Source: Brachybacterium endophyticum
GTDB taxonomy: Bacteria > Actinomycetota > Actinomycetes > Actinomycetales > Dermabacteraceae
Direction: 5' to 3'
Length of the DNA: 64,000 nt
Assembly: GCF_003130585.1 (NCBI RefSeq)
Contig: NZ_QFKX01000006.1
Span: 145,884-209,883, forward strand
Shown: piece by piece, positions 25,255-33,954 of the stretch
How positions within the stretch are numbered: the first letter of the stretch is position 1
How the letters are laid out: each line of letters begins with the position of its first letter
Notes under the pieces: model-generated
What the model saw: only the letters and a program-made list of their open reading frames with translations
Told to the model about the DNA's origin: nothing
Database searches by the model: none
Program-made: the position numbers and the translations under genes

Positions 25255-26456
25255 CCAGCACCGACACCACGACAGACACCACCGGGGCCACCCGTGGCGG
25301 CGGCATCGGGATCGAGGACCTCGAACTCGCCGCCTCCCACCACGTGCTCGACCTCGCCCAGCTCGCCGAGGTCCGCGGCGTCGACCCAGCGAAGTACACG
25401 CGCGGCATCGGCCTGGACGAGATGGGCGTGGTCGCGGCCGACGAGGACGTCGTCACCCTCGGTGCCTCCGCCGCCGAGCGGCTGCTCGCACGCAGCGGCA
25501 GCGAGGGCGTGCGCACCCTGCTGTTCGCGACCGAGTCCGGCGTGGACCACTCGAAGTCCGCGGCCGTGATCGTCCACGGGCTGCTGGGACTCCCGAGCTC
25601 CGTGCGATCGGTCGAGCTGAAGCAGGCCTGCTACGCGGGCGCCGCCGCCGTTCAGGCCGCGATCGGCATCGTCGCCCGGCGTCCCGAGGAGAAGGTCCTC
25701 GTGATCACTGCGGACGTCGCCCGCTACGGGCTGGGCTCCTCCGGGGAGCCCACCCAGGGTGCGGGAGCCGTCGCGATGCTGATCGGCGCCGACCCGTCCC
25801 TCGTCGAGATCGAGCCCGTCTCCGGCCTCTACTCGGCCGACGTCGACGACTTCTGGCGCCCCAACGACTCCACGACCGCGATGGTCAACGCGCGCCTGTC
25901 GATCAGCGCCTACAAGAACGCCCTGCTGGGTGCGTGGGACGACCTGCAGGAGCAGGGCGGCCCGTCCGCGGAGGACATCGAGGCGTTCGTCTACCACCAG
26001 CCGTTCACGAAGATGGCGGTCAAGGCCCAGCAGTTCCTCGCCCAGCGCAGCGGCGCGGAGCTCGACCCCGAGGCGCTCGTCCAGGGGGCGGTCTACGACC
26101 GCCGGCTCGGCAACACCTACACGGCCTCCCTGTGGGCCGGTCTCGCCTCGTTGCTGGACCACCGACCCGGGCTCGACGGCGCGCGCATCGGCCTGTTCAG
26201 CTACGGCTCGGGCAGCGCGGGGGAGATGCTCACCGGCATCGTCCGCCCTGGGTACATGAGCAGCGCTCGAGCGGGATCGGCCGTGGCGGCGCTGGACGGG
26301 CGCGTGCCCGTGACCGTCGCCGAGTACGAGCAGCTCCACGAGAACCAGTTCGGCAGCTCCGAGGACGTCGAGACGCCGCGGGTGACCACGGCGCCCTTCC
26401 GCTTCGCCGGTGTGCAGGGCGGCGCGCGGGTCTACGAGCGCAACAGCGAGGACTGA
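25251..26456 (+). CDS. hydroxymethylglutaryl-CoA synthase
   Basis: A 401-aa thiolase-fold enzyme condensing acetyl-CoA with acetoacetyl-CoA. Cys127 (ELKQACYAGAAA) is the acylated nucleophile, the Glu of TESGVDHSKSAA the general base region, and the His of VYHQPFTKM the acetoacetyl-CoA binder. It is the last gene of the operon. The whole set therefore runs in reverse pathway order, the same order as in the Streptomyces CL190 cluster. A terminator-like repeat follows. Confidence 0.93.
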   Translation: MTSTDTTTDTTGATRGGGIGIEDLELAASHHVLDLAQLAEVRGVDPAKYTRGIGLDEMGVVAADEDVVTLGASAAERLLARSGSEGVRTLLFATESGVDHSKSAAVIVHGLLGLPSSVRSVELKQACYAGAAAVQAAIGIVARRPEEKVLVITADVARYGLGSSGEPTQGAGAVAMLIGADPSLVEIEPVSGLYSADVDDFWRPNDSTTAMVNARLSISAYKNALLGAWDDLQEQGGPSAEDIEAFVYHQPFTKMAVKAQQFLAQRSGAELDPEALVQGAVYDRRLGNTYTASLWAGLASLLDHRPGLDGARIGLFSYGSGSAGEMLTGIVRPGYMSSARAGSAVAALDGRVPVTVAEYEQLHENQFGSSEDVETPRVTTAPFRFAGVQGGARVYERNSED

Positions 26457-26464
26457 GCGACGGG

Positions 26465-26513
26465 CCGGGCAGGTGCGATGCCGCGTGAGGCGGTGATCGT
26501 CGCACCCGCCCGG
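26465..26513. terminator. hairpin between the mevalonate operon and the convergent fusion gene
   Basis: A 16-bp imperfect inverted repeat (CCGGGCAGGTGCGATG / CGTCGCACCCGCCCGG) with a 17-nt loop, placed between the two convergent stops at 26456 and 26540. Confidence 0.55.
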
Positions 26514-26539
26514 CCCCGGGGCCGGGATCGGGAGGGGCG

Positions 26540-29116
26540 TCAGCCCTTCTGGTGCTTGACCAGCGCGTGATCCACACCCGTGCGCTTCGAGCGCGGGACC
26601 AGGACGTCCTGCTGGTAGTGGCCGACGCCGATGAACGAGATGAAGACCTCGTGATCGGGGATGTCGATGAGCTTGCGGATCGCGGTCTCCTTCTCGGTGC
26701 CCATGGCCGTGTTCAGGGGCACGGACCCCAGGCCCACCTGGGTGAGCCCGAGCAGGAGCGACATCATGAACAGGCCGCCGTCGACGAAGGGCTGGTTGCG
26801 CTCGGGAGCGAACAGGAACGCATCGAGATCGGCGGTGACCAGCAGCAGACGCGGGGGCATCTCGTAGCCGGCGAAGCCGCCCTGGATGTCCAGCACCTCC
26901 TTGATCACCGTCGGATCCTCGAACTGGTGCACACGCGCGCCCTGCCGGTTGCACACCGACGGGGCCTGCATGGCGATCTGCACGGCACGGGCGATCTCCG
27001 AGTCCTGCACGGGCTGGTCGGTGTACTCGCGGACGCTGCGCCGTCCGTACATGACCTCCAGGAAGGGACGGCCCGGGTCCGTCTCCTCGGTGATCTCGCG
27101 CTCCTGCTGGGCGGGCAGCACCCCGCCCTCGCCGACGACCGCGGCGTCGATGATCTCCTGCGATGCCGGTGAGAACAGCTGGCGGAAGTGGGAGACGTCC
27201 GTGCCCAGGCTGTCGTGCCGGTCGAAGTAGACGTTCATGACCGTGGCCGAGCTCTGCAGGAAGTCGTCATCGGTCGGATGATCCGCGGCGAGCCAGGCGT
27301 TCATCTCCTTGGCGAGCCCCGGGACGGCCCGCTGGCCGAACCCGGGACGGAAGTTGCTGCGGCTGAGCCCCTTCTCGATCGCGTGGGCGTGGAAGATCAT
27401 GCGGGCCCGCGCGCCGGAGACGCCCTCGGGGGAGCGGGCGTGCTGGAAGGAACGCACCTGGCGCTCGTGGTCCTTGAGCGCGAGCGTCCTGGCCTGGGCG
27501 GCGAAGCCCTTGGAGGGGGCGCCTCCCTTGGGCTTGGCGGGGGCGGCCGGCAGGGCGCCGGTGGGGATCCGCTCGATCGTGACGCTGCGGATGTCCGCGC
27601 CCGCCTTGCGGCCGGCGAAGTGGATCCCGCCCAGCATGAACTGCGTGGCACCGTCCTCGTCGATCGGGAACGTGATCGTGTCGGTGCGGGGCTGCGCCTT
27701 GCCCTCGGGGACGGACACGCGACCGACCACGCGGAAGCGCCCGGTCTCGGGGTTGCGCACGTGGAGGTTGACGGTCTTGGCGTCGGTGGTGGGCGTCCAA
27801 TCGAGGGTCAGCTGGTAGGCCGATCCCTTGTGCAGCGGCTCGGGCAGGTCGGTCCACACCAGGTTGCCCAGCACGTTGCCCCCGCGCGAGACCCGCAGGC
27901 GGGTCTGTTTCGCGCGCTTCTGGATCTTCCAGCCGTCGCCGGCGGTGGTGAACTCGGGGGCCGTCAGCGTGAAGCGCTGATGCGGGTACAGCGCCGCGGA
28001 CCCCTCCGTCTTGGGGTCGAGGGCGTCCCGGAGCCACTCCGTCGAGGAGGCCCTCCCGCTCTCGATGTAGGAGCGGGCGGTGCTGAAGTCGATCTCGCGC
28101 GTGACGTTCGGGTCGGCCTCGATGTCGGCCGCCGTATCGGTCTCGCGCACGCGACGGCTCTCGCCGAACCCGAGGGAGCTCATCAGGTTCTTGAAGCGGT
28201 CCGCCCCGCGCTTCGCGTTGAAGATGGAGGAGAAGGGCTTCTCGAAGATCGTCGCGAACGCGGACCCGTGGAAGCTGTCGGTGACGACGTAGCCCGCGTC
28301 GCGGTAGGTGCGCAGGAAGTTCTCCGGGCGGTCCTCGTCGAGGATGTGGGCGCGCGGCTCGTCGGCCCAGATGGTCCGGCAGTGCTCGATCCCGTCGTCG
28401 GGGTTCGGGATCACGCGGATGGACTCGACGCCCAGCTTGTCCGCGATCGCCTGGGCGACGTTCCTCTTCTCCTCCGTGGGGTCGAGGAAGAACACGGCCA
28501 GGTAGTCGCCCTCGGGGCTGATCGTCGCCTTGTCCGCCAGCTCGCTGTAGTGCTCCTGGGGCAGCAGGAACACCGGGTCCACGACCAGGTCCGCCTTCGC
28601 GCCGAAGATGTCGCGGGCGGTGTCGATCGCATAGCCCTCCCGCACGGAGATGGCCTTGAAGCGCTGCAGGTGCGCAGCGTGCTGCGCGATGAACTCGGGG
28701 GTGAACTTCTTCGTGCCGCGGTTGCCGAACGAGGTCGCGTAGGCGACCCGGTCGTTCTTCTCGTCGACGAAGTCCAGGAAGAGGTCGCTGTTGACGCGAC
28801 CGATCAGGGGGTTCCACAGCTGGTCGCTGCCGACGACGAAGGCCCGCGCCTTCTGGTTCAGCGCCGGCAGCTCACGGAAGTGGGCCTGCTCCGTGTACTC
28901 GTACCCGACGCGACGCGCGAACTCCATCGAGACGATGTCGTCGGGCCATTCGACGCGCCAGCCGTTGTAGCCGAGGGGCTCGTGCACCATGAGGACCGAA
29001 TGACCGAGGCTCTCGATCGCGCGATTGAGGCCGTAGTAGGTCAGAATCGATCCGTAATTCTTTCCGTACCACCAGCCGACAACGGCGACATCGAACGTCT
29101 TCTTCGGATCGGTCAT
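26540..29116 (-). CDS. polysaccharide pyruvyl transferase - nitroreductase fusion protein
   Basis: An 858-aa three-part protein. Residues about 5-330 form a polysaccharide pyruvyl transferase domain (GWWYGKNYGSILTYYGL start, VVGSDQLWNP, VTDSFHGSAFA), which puts pyruvate ketals on sugars from PEP. Residues about 370-510 look like a beta-sandwich. Residues about 570-858 hold an FMN nitroreductase domain (YGRRSVREYTDQPV, APSVCNRQGARVHQF, PFVDGGLFMMSLLLGLTQVGLGS). There is no signal peptide. The ATG at 29116 (MTDPKKTFD) has an AAGGA site. Cell-wall or exopolysaccharide modification is likely; why an FMN enzyme is attached is unclear. Confidence 0.85.
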   Translation of the reverse strand: MTDPKKTFDVAVVGWWYGKNYGSILTYYGLNRAIESLGHSVLMVHEPLGYNGWRVEWPDDIVSMEFARRVGYEYTEQAHFRELPALNQKARAFVVGSDQLWNPLIGRVNSDLFLDFVDEKNDRVAYATSFGNRGTKKFTPEFIAQHAAHLQRFKAISVREGYAIDTARDIFGAKADLVVDPVFLLPQEHYSELADKATISPEGDYLAVFFLDPTEEKRNVAQAIADKLGVESIRVIPNPDDGIEHCRTIWADEPRAHILDEDRPENFLRTYRDAGYVVTDSFHGSAFATIFEKPFSSIFNAKRGADRFKNLMSSLGFGESRRVRETDTAADIEADPNVTREIDFSTARSYIESGRASSTEWLRDALDPKTEGSAALYPHQRFTLTAPEFTTAGDGWKIQKRAKQTRLRVSRGGNVLGNLVWTDLPEPLHKGSAYQLTLDWTPTTDAKTVNLHVRNPETGRFRVVGRVSVPEGKAQPRTDTITFPIDEDGATQFMLGGIHFAGRKAGADIRSVTIERIPTGALPAAPAKPKGGAPSKGFAAQARTLALKDHERQVRSFQHARSPEGVSGARARMIFHAHAIEKGLSRSNFRPGFGQRAVPGLAKEMNAWLAADHPTDDDFLQSSATVMNVYFDRHDSLGTDVSHFRQLFSPASQEIIDAAVVGEGGVLPAQQEREITEETDPGRPFLEVMYGRRSVREYTDQPVQDSEIARAVQIAMQAPSVCNRQGARVHQFEDPTVIKEVLDIQGGFAGYEMPPRLLLVTADLDAFLFAPERNQPFVDGGLFMMSLLLGLTQVGLGSVPLNTAMGTEKETAIRKLIDIPDHEVFISFIGVGHYQQDVLVPRSKRTGVDHALVKHQKG

Positions 29117-29870
29117 CTGTTGAATCCTTACCTCTGATTGCAGGGGTCGTGAGGTGACGCCAGGAGGGTGATGGTCCCCGCGAGAGGCGGGCGCATCACG
29201 GGTCGGAATTGCTTGCGGCGAGTCTAGACCAGCGCGGGCGCGGGAACGGGTCGCACTCCGCGCGCCCGGTCCCCGTTCCGGAGGTGGTCGGCGCAGTTCC
29301 CTCCGCCGCCGCGGCGGCAGTGTGCAGGTCCGGCCCGACCAGCTCGGCCGGCCGCGCACGACCGCCCGGTGACGCTGCGAGGAGGTTCTCGTGCCCCGCC
29401 CCGGATGTGCGGCGACGAGCGAGGAAGCCGTGCGCACACCGCCTAGAACGCGCATGACCTGCGAAGACGTGTATCCAGGTGCTCGGTGGCGAGCCTGCGC
29501 CCGTCGGTCGAGTGGGGGCGGGGGCAGCCTGTGCCGGATCCCCGGGGCCGTTCGGGACGGCTCGTGCCGCCGAGGGCTCACGCAGTGTCCCGACCCGGGA
29601 GACCGGCCCCTCGGAACCGTCCGGACAGCGCAGGAGCGCGTCCCGGGCGAGCCGTCCCGTGTCGCCGGGGCAGGAATGGAATTTCGGTCCCGTGGTCGAA
29701 CTCACCGCAGGGAAAAACACCTGTCGTGCAGTCGGTGTACACCCGGTGAACGAAACGGGACGAGCAGATTTCCCGGCCTCTCGCCTTTTCTCAGGAGAAT
29801 GCGCGTCCATTCATCGGCGGATTCTCCTCGGATCCGCACAGGAACGACGTGGGCGCCCCGTGCACGGGGC
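29117..29870. other. 754-bp gap with no supported gene
   Basis: Open frames here have no recognisable domain and no good ribosome site. The 3' half (29,680-29,860) is visibly less GC-rich than the surroundings and holds a 10-bp palindrome GGTGTACACC at 29734. It probably contains the promoter of the 26540-29116 gene and the end region of the deacetylase gene. Confidence 0.4.
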
Positions 29871-31634
29871 TCAGATGGCGACCAGCTGCGGCTCGCCCTC
29901 GATCGTCAGGTCCGGCCCGCCCACCCGCACGATCATCTGCGGGATGCTCCGATCGCGCGGGAGCGCGATGTTCAATCTGTAGGTGTGCAGCTTGCCGTCA
30001 CCGGGGACCGTGAACGTCCTCGTCGAGCACCAGTTGTCGGGGTTCCCGAGCTGTTCCACCGAGAGCATGAGCGAGGTGGTGCTCTGAGCCCTCGCAAGCA
30101 CCACGAGTTCGTGCGCCGCGCCCATCGCCCAGCCGAAACGGGTGTACAGCAACAACCGCTGCGACATGGCACCGGCACGAGGGGTCGACACCGCCCGGAA
30201 ATCGCGGCCCGAGCCGCTGCGCGCCCAGGCGGACCCCTGCCACAGGTCACGGACCAGCAGGTTCTCGCGCCGCGCGTGGGAGGCGTCGGCGAAACCGCCA
30301 CCCGCGGCGGTCATGACCATGATCCGTCCGGCGTCCCGCTCGGCCTCGAGCCAGGCGCAGGTCGCCGTGAAGTCGGCACTCGTCTGATGGACGATGTGCC
30401 CGTTGGCGGCGGCCCACGCGCGCAGCGCCGCGTCGTCGGTGAAGGTGAGCGCGCCGCCACCGGGGATCGACGGCGTCAGGGTGCGAGAGCCGTCCGCCCC
30501 GTAGCTCACCGCCCACAGGTGGTTCCCCACGCGCACGGTGTCCAGCAGCCCCGGGTGAAGGTAGATCGTGACGCCCCGCCCGGCTCTCTGCGCGAACTGC
30601 ACGGTGGCGATGGTCTGTGCGCTCCTCTGGCGGTCGATGGAGAAGTGGGACTGCCCGATCTGCGGTGAGCCGGAGAGGGCCGGGTAGAACCCGCCCACCT
30701 TGCCCTCCACGATGGCGTGCTCGGCCATGACCAGGCGCCCCGCGTAGGACTGCGTGAAGGCGTCCAGTGTCCGGCCGAGATCCAACCCCTCGTCGCCCTC
30801 GATGTCGGAGGCGATGAGGTAGGCGGAGCCGTGCTCCTGCCAGGTCTCCACTGCGACGCGAGGCATGGCGGCCTCCAGGTTCCGCCGGCCGTCCATGATC
30901 TCGTGCCGGATGGCCTCGCGCGTGGAGGCATTGGTGTGCGTGGAGCCGTGATTGGCGATCTCGATGCCGTCGTACTGGTTCCACGCCTGCACGTCGTCCC
31001 AGGTGATCGAGCCGCCGCCGTTCTGCTCCGTGCCCAGGTTGTCGAAGTTGACGTTGAGGGTGCCGACGAGACCGTGGGCACGGAGCACGGGAAGGCACTT
31101 GTCGCGGAAGGCGGCCAGCCAGTGGTCGAACCGGAGCATGACGACGGGCTGCCCGCCGGTGCCGATCCCGCCGCCGCGACGCGCTCGTGCGAACTCCACG
31201 CGGGTCGCGTGATCGGAGGCCTGTGCGTCGTCCAGGGCGGTGCGCTCGGGCGGTGTGCCGGCCGGTGGGGCGCCCACGACGGTCCAGGGGACGCCCGTCC
31301 AGCCGTGCGCCAGCAGGGTCGTGCGCATGTACAGCTGCGGCGCCGAACCGGGGCCGTGGGCGAGGGTCGTGTACGTCTGCACCGCGACTCCGGCGCTCGC
31401 GAACAGCACGACCTCGAGGGTTCCCGGTGTGGCCGTCGGTGCGTTCTCGATGTGATCGGCTCCGACGATGCTCCAGACCCCCGGTTCGTCGAGGTCGTCG
31501 AGGTTCGAGGGAGTCAGGGGAGTGCCGCTGACGACGCCCGACGCCACGTCGGCGTGCGCCGTCGGGCGCGGCCGCTCGCGGCGAGCGGTGGTCTCTGCTG
31601 GCACCCGCGACGCGGGGATGTCGACGGACACCAT
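29871..31634 (-). CDS. polysaccharide deacetylase-like protein with phage-tail-type N-terminal domain
   Basis: A 587-aa protein. Residues about 35-120 (LTPSNLDDLDEPGVWSI ... QTYTTLAHG ... LYMRTTL) match the layout of pyocin-knob/tail-fibre modules. The middle part (about 165-400) is a NodB-type polysaccharide deacetylase fold: MLRFDHW supplies the Asp and NHGSTHTN the metal-binding His-x3-His. The C-terminal 130 residues look like a beta-sandwich. No signal peptide is seen, consistent with a phage-derived virion or capsule-directed protein rather than a normal exoenzyme. The ATG at 31634 has an AGAAGG site. No other phage structural genes are close by. Confidence 0.7.
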   Translation of the reverse strand: MVSVDIPASRVPAETTARRERPRPTAHADVASGVVSGTPLTPSNLDDLDEPGVWSIVGADHIENAPTATPGTLEVVLFASAGVAVQTYTTLAHGPGSAPQLYMRTTLLAHGWTGVPWTVVGAPPAGTPPERTALDDAQASDHATRVEFARARRGGGIGTGGQPVVMLRFDHWLAAFRDKCLPVLRAHGLVGTLNVNFDNLGTEQNGGGSITWDDVQAWNQYDGIEIANHGSTHTNASTREAIRHEIMDGRRNLEAAMPRVAVETWQEHGSAYLIASDIEGDEGLDLGRTLDAFTQSYAGRLVMAEHAIVEGKVGGFYPALSGSPQIGQSHFSIDRQRSAQTIATVQFAQRAGRGVTIYLHPGLLDTVRVGNHLWAVSYGADGSRTLTPSIPGGGALTFTDDAALRAWAAANGHIVHQTSADFTATCAWLEAERDAGRIMVMTAAGGGFADASHARRENLLVRDLWQGSAWARSGSGRDFRAVSTPRAGAMSQRLLLYTRFGWAMGAAHELVVLARAQSTTSLMLSVEQLGNPDNWCSTRTFTVPGDGKLHTYRLNIALPRDRSIPQMIVRVGGPDLTIEGEPQLVAI

Positions 31635-31795
31635 GTCGAAACCTTCTATGGATGCATATTACCGGCAGTAACAGCCCATAGACGCATAAGTCGGGCATTC
31701 GTTGATGGGGTCGTCCCGACTGGTCGGGACGGGAGAGCGGACGGTGTCGACCGAGGCTCGATGGCAGGGGCTGGATGGCGCCCTGCGGCGCAGAA

Positions 31796-31822
31796 AAGGA
31801 CCCCGGTGTCACCGGGGTCCTT
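31796..31822 (-). terminator. terminator downstream of tRNA-His
   Basis: A perfect 12-bp stem (AAGGACCCCGGT around a short loop) followed on the minus strand by TTTT (complement of AAAA at 31794-31797). It lies about 50 bp beyond the 3' end of the tRNA-His gene. Confidence 0.75.
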
Positions 31823-31874
31823 CTGTCTCGTCGGATCTCACGACATCCTTGAAGGATGTCCGGACCGCGAGCGG

Positions 31875-31948
31875 GGTGATCGACGGGATTTGAACCCGCG
31901 ACCGCCTGGACCACAACCAGGAGCTCTACCTACTGAGCTACGACCACC
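31875..31948 (-). tRNA. tRNA-His(GTG)
   Basis: The cloverleaf on the minus strand has acceptor GTGGTCG/CGATCAC, anticodon stem CCTGG/CCAGG with loop TTGTGGT (anticodon GTG), T-loop TTCAAAT, and the extra G(-1):C73 pair that identifies tRNA-His. Confidence 0.95.
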
Positions 31949-32121
31949 ATGTGCGGCGCGCGGGCCGCAACGAGATGCAAGCATACCGGGCGTCGACCCT
32001 GCTCCGCACCCTGCGGCGGGCCCTGGCACTGTGAGACGCCTTGCACTTCCGGATGTTCGCTACCGTGAGATCGGAACGTATCGGGCCCGGATGCCGGGCG
32101 GACCACGGGAGGGGTTCAGGA

Positions 32122-32370
32122 ATGGGTGGCTTCGACGTACTCGGACTCGGTGGATGGGAGCCCGTCATCCTGGCGGCCGTCGCGGTCTTCTGGATCCTCG
32201 TCGCCCTCGTGGCGTACTGGCTGATCCGCTCCGCCGTCCGTGCGGGAACGATCTCCGCGCACCGCTACCTGGCCCGCCAGGCGCGTCCCACCGGTCCGCC
32301 CGCGACCCGCTCGGCCAGGACCGAGCCGACGGCCGCGGAGGAGCGCGAGCCCTCCCACGTCGAGCGGTAG
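32122..32370 (+). CDS. small single-pass membrane protein, unknown function
   Basis: An 82-aa protein with one clear hydrophobic helix (PVILAAVAVFWILVALVAYW, about residues 14-33) followed by a basic cytosolic tail rich in Arg, Pro and Thr. The ATG at 32122 directly follows an AGGGGTTCAGG leader. I do not recognise a family. It is a stand-alone gene between tRNA-His and the split thiamine-binding gene. Confidence 0.6.
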   Translation: MGGFDVLGLGGWEPVILAAVAVFWILVALVAYWLIRSAVRAGTISAHRYLARQARPTGPPATRSARTEPTAAEEREPSHVER

Positions 32371-32477
32371 CAGGATTAGGGCGACTCGAGCGGTCGCAGG
32401 ACGCGCCGGCTCAGCCGCCGACGCAGGGCCGCCGCCCAGGCTTGCCAGCGTAGGGATCCGGGACGAGAGTGGGCGCC

Positions 32478-32644
32478 ATGATCATCGCCTTCTCCGTCCA
32501 GCCCACCGGTGAGCCCTCCGACCCCGAGGTCGTGCGCGATCTCGCCGAGGGGTCCGACGCCGCCAGCGTCCACGACGCGGTCGCCGCCGCCGTGCAGGTG
32601 GTGCGCGACTCCGGCCTCCCCAACCGCACCAGTTCGATGTTCAC
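32478..32644 (+). pseudogene. thiamine-binding protein (DUF77/MTH1187 family), 5' part, split by the island
   Basis: Residues 1-56 of a thiamine-binding protein: MIIAFSVQPTGEP at the start and VHDAVAAAVQVVRDSGLPNR, then SSMFT, where homology stops at base 32644. After that the frame runs 17 foreign codons to a stop at 32694-32696. The missing C-terminal half is found at 37059-37233. Joining 32644 to 37059 gives an uninterrupted 113-aa protein that aligns end to end with the intact paralogue at 32710-33021. So the gene was cut by insertion of a 4,414-bp element. Confidence 0.85.
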
Positions 32645-32709
32645 AAGTATCGTCGACCTAGGACATGGGTCTTTCATCCGGCCCGCAGGAATCTGAGGAG
32701 GGAACCGCC

Positions 32710-33021
32710 ATGTTGCTTGCATTCTCCGTTGCCCCGTCCGGAACTGGCCGCGAAGATGGATCAGTCCACGATGCTGTCGCTGCCGCAGTGAAGGTCGTCC
32801 GCGACTCCGGTTTGCCCAATAGGACGTCGAGCATGTTCACCGAGGTTGAAGGTACCTGGGATGAGGTCTTCGGCGTGGTGAAGCGTGCTACAGAGGCCGT
32901 TGAGCCATTCGGCTCGCGGGTCTCTCTCGTCATCAAGGCTGACATTCGTCCGGGCTACGAGGGCGAGCTGGACGCCAAGGTCGAACGGCTCGAACAGGCG
33001 ATCTCGGAGTCGGATGAGTAG
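32710..33021 (+). CDS. thiamine-binding protein (DUF77/MTH1187 family), intact copy on the island
   Basis: A 103-aa ferredoxin-like-fold protein of the family that binds thiamine or its precursors and occurs as a homotetramer. Key stretches: MLLAFSVAPSG, VVRDSGLPNRTSSMFTEVEG, then GSRVSLVIKADIRPGYEGEL. About 70% identical by eye to the split resident gene but with lower GC and different third-position use, so it arrived with the island. The ATG has a GAGGAGGGAA site, and a strong terminator follows. It probably replaces the function lost on insertion. A TPP-riboswitch thi operon lies 6 kb away. Confidence 0.85.
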   Translation: MLLAFSVAPSGTGREDGSVHDAVAAAVKVVRDSGLPNRTSSMFTEVEGTWDEVFGVVKRATEAVEPFGSRVSLVIKADIRPGYEGELDAKVERLEQAISESDE

Positions 33022-33081
33022 TAACTGCTCCCGCAGCCGTCCGAGACGGTGATCCTCAACTGGACGTGCTCTCGATGCGAT

Positions 33082-33113
33082 GGGCCTCCTCGTCCCTCAT
33101 GACGAGGAGGCCC
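33082..33113 (+). terminator. hairpin with U-tract after the thiamine-binding gene
   Basis: A 12-bp stem (GGGCCTCCTCGT, 8-nt loop) followed after five bases by GTTTTCC. It also overlaps the 3' end of the convergent recombinase. Confidence 0.8.
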
Positions 33114-33591
33114 CCGCGTTTTCCTCGGATACCACGCCGAGCACAGCCCCCACGGAGACGCCAGTGGTTGCTCCGATCTCGCGGATGGACTGGCCCCGTT
33201 CCCGACGAGCGAGGATGACAGTGCGCTTGTCATCGTCGATCACCCGCGGCCGCCCACCGACCTTGCCGCGCTTCCGCGCTGCCTCCAGCCCGTTCTTCGT
33301 CTTGCGGACGATGTCGCGACGGCGATCCTCGGCCAATGCGAGCGCGAGGTCGAGGATCAGCGACCGCTCGGTGTGCTCGCCGGCCGCAATGCCCTCTAGT
33401 ACCTTCACGGCGATGCCGCGCTCGAACAGATCGGTCAGGACGATGAGCCCTTCCAGGGGATTGCGACCGAGCCGGTCGACCTCCTGGACCGTGAGCATGT
33501 CGCCGTCCCTCATGTACTCGATCGCCTCGCGGAGCCCCGGACGGGCATCGACATCGAGCTTGCCGCTGACCTTCTCCTCGAAGACCTTCAC
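33097..33591 (-). pseudogene. serine recombinase (resolvase/invertase), N-terminally truncated
   Basis: The reading frame gives 164 aa: FEEKVSGKLDVDARPGL, DMLTVQEVDRLGRNPLEGL, then a hinge helix and a C-terminal HTH (GQSIREIGATTGVSVGAVL), all typical of small Tn3-type resolvases/invertases. Homology extends upstream of the ATG to about 33640 (RETSRQHDAL). There a TGA (33652-33654) and unrelated sequence replace the first 15-20 residues, including the YARVS motif with the catalytic Ser. The product, if made, cannot catalyse strand exchange. It is the probable relic of the machinery that placed the island. Confidence 0.75.
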
Positions 33592-33683
33592 GCAGATGGA
33601 GTCGAGGGCGTCGTGCTGCCGAGACGTCTCCCGAGGCGTTCCAGCGCGCGGTCAATGGGGCTCACGAGGGCGACGACCTCCCG

Positions 33684-33914
33684 GTGCAGATCACCGTGCG
33701 CCAGGCCCAGAAGATCGCCGCGATCATGGGAGCAGTCGCCCGCGGCCATTCCGGCTACACCGACGCGCTGCGCGACGTCTCATGGTTCCTCGACGCCGTG
33801 GTGGCCGAAGGCCGGCCGCACACGGTCGTGTCGCGCTCGGCGTCCGAGCTGTGGGCCGTCGTCGACGCCTGGCCCTGGCCCCGACCTGGCAAGCCGAAGG
33901 ACAACGCCGAGTAG
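33684..33914 (+). CDS. hypothetical protein, probably 5'-truncated
   Basis: A 76-aa frame starting at GTG 33684 (VQITVRQAQKIAAIMG ... DAWPWPRPGK). The same frame stays open upstream to about 33640 with coding-like residues (ETSPEAFQRAVNGAHEGDD) but no start, so the natural N-terminus was probably lost at the same junction that cut the recombinase. No family recognised; the sequence is mostly alpha-helical with a Trp-rich end. Confidence 0.45.
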   Translation: MQITVRQAQKIAAIMGAVARGHSGYTDALRDVSWFLDAVVAEGRPHTVVSRSASELWAVVDAWPWPRPGKPKDNAE

Positions 33915-33954
33915 ACCACCCGGCAGCGCCCGATGTTCCCGCGACGATGAACCC

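Noticed and set aside
29196..29810. 204-codon minus frame in the 29-kb gap
   Set aside because: No ribosome site, low-complexity residues and no recognisable motif; treated as non-coding.
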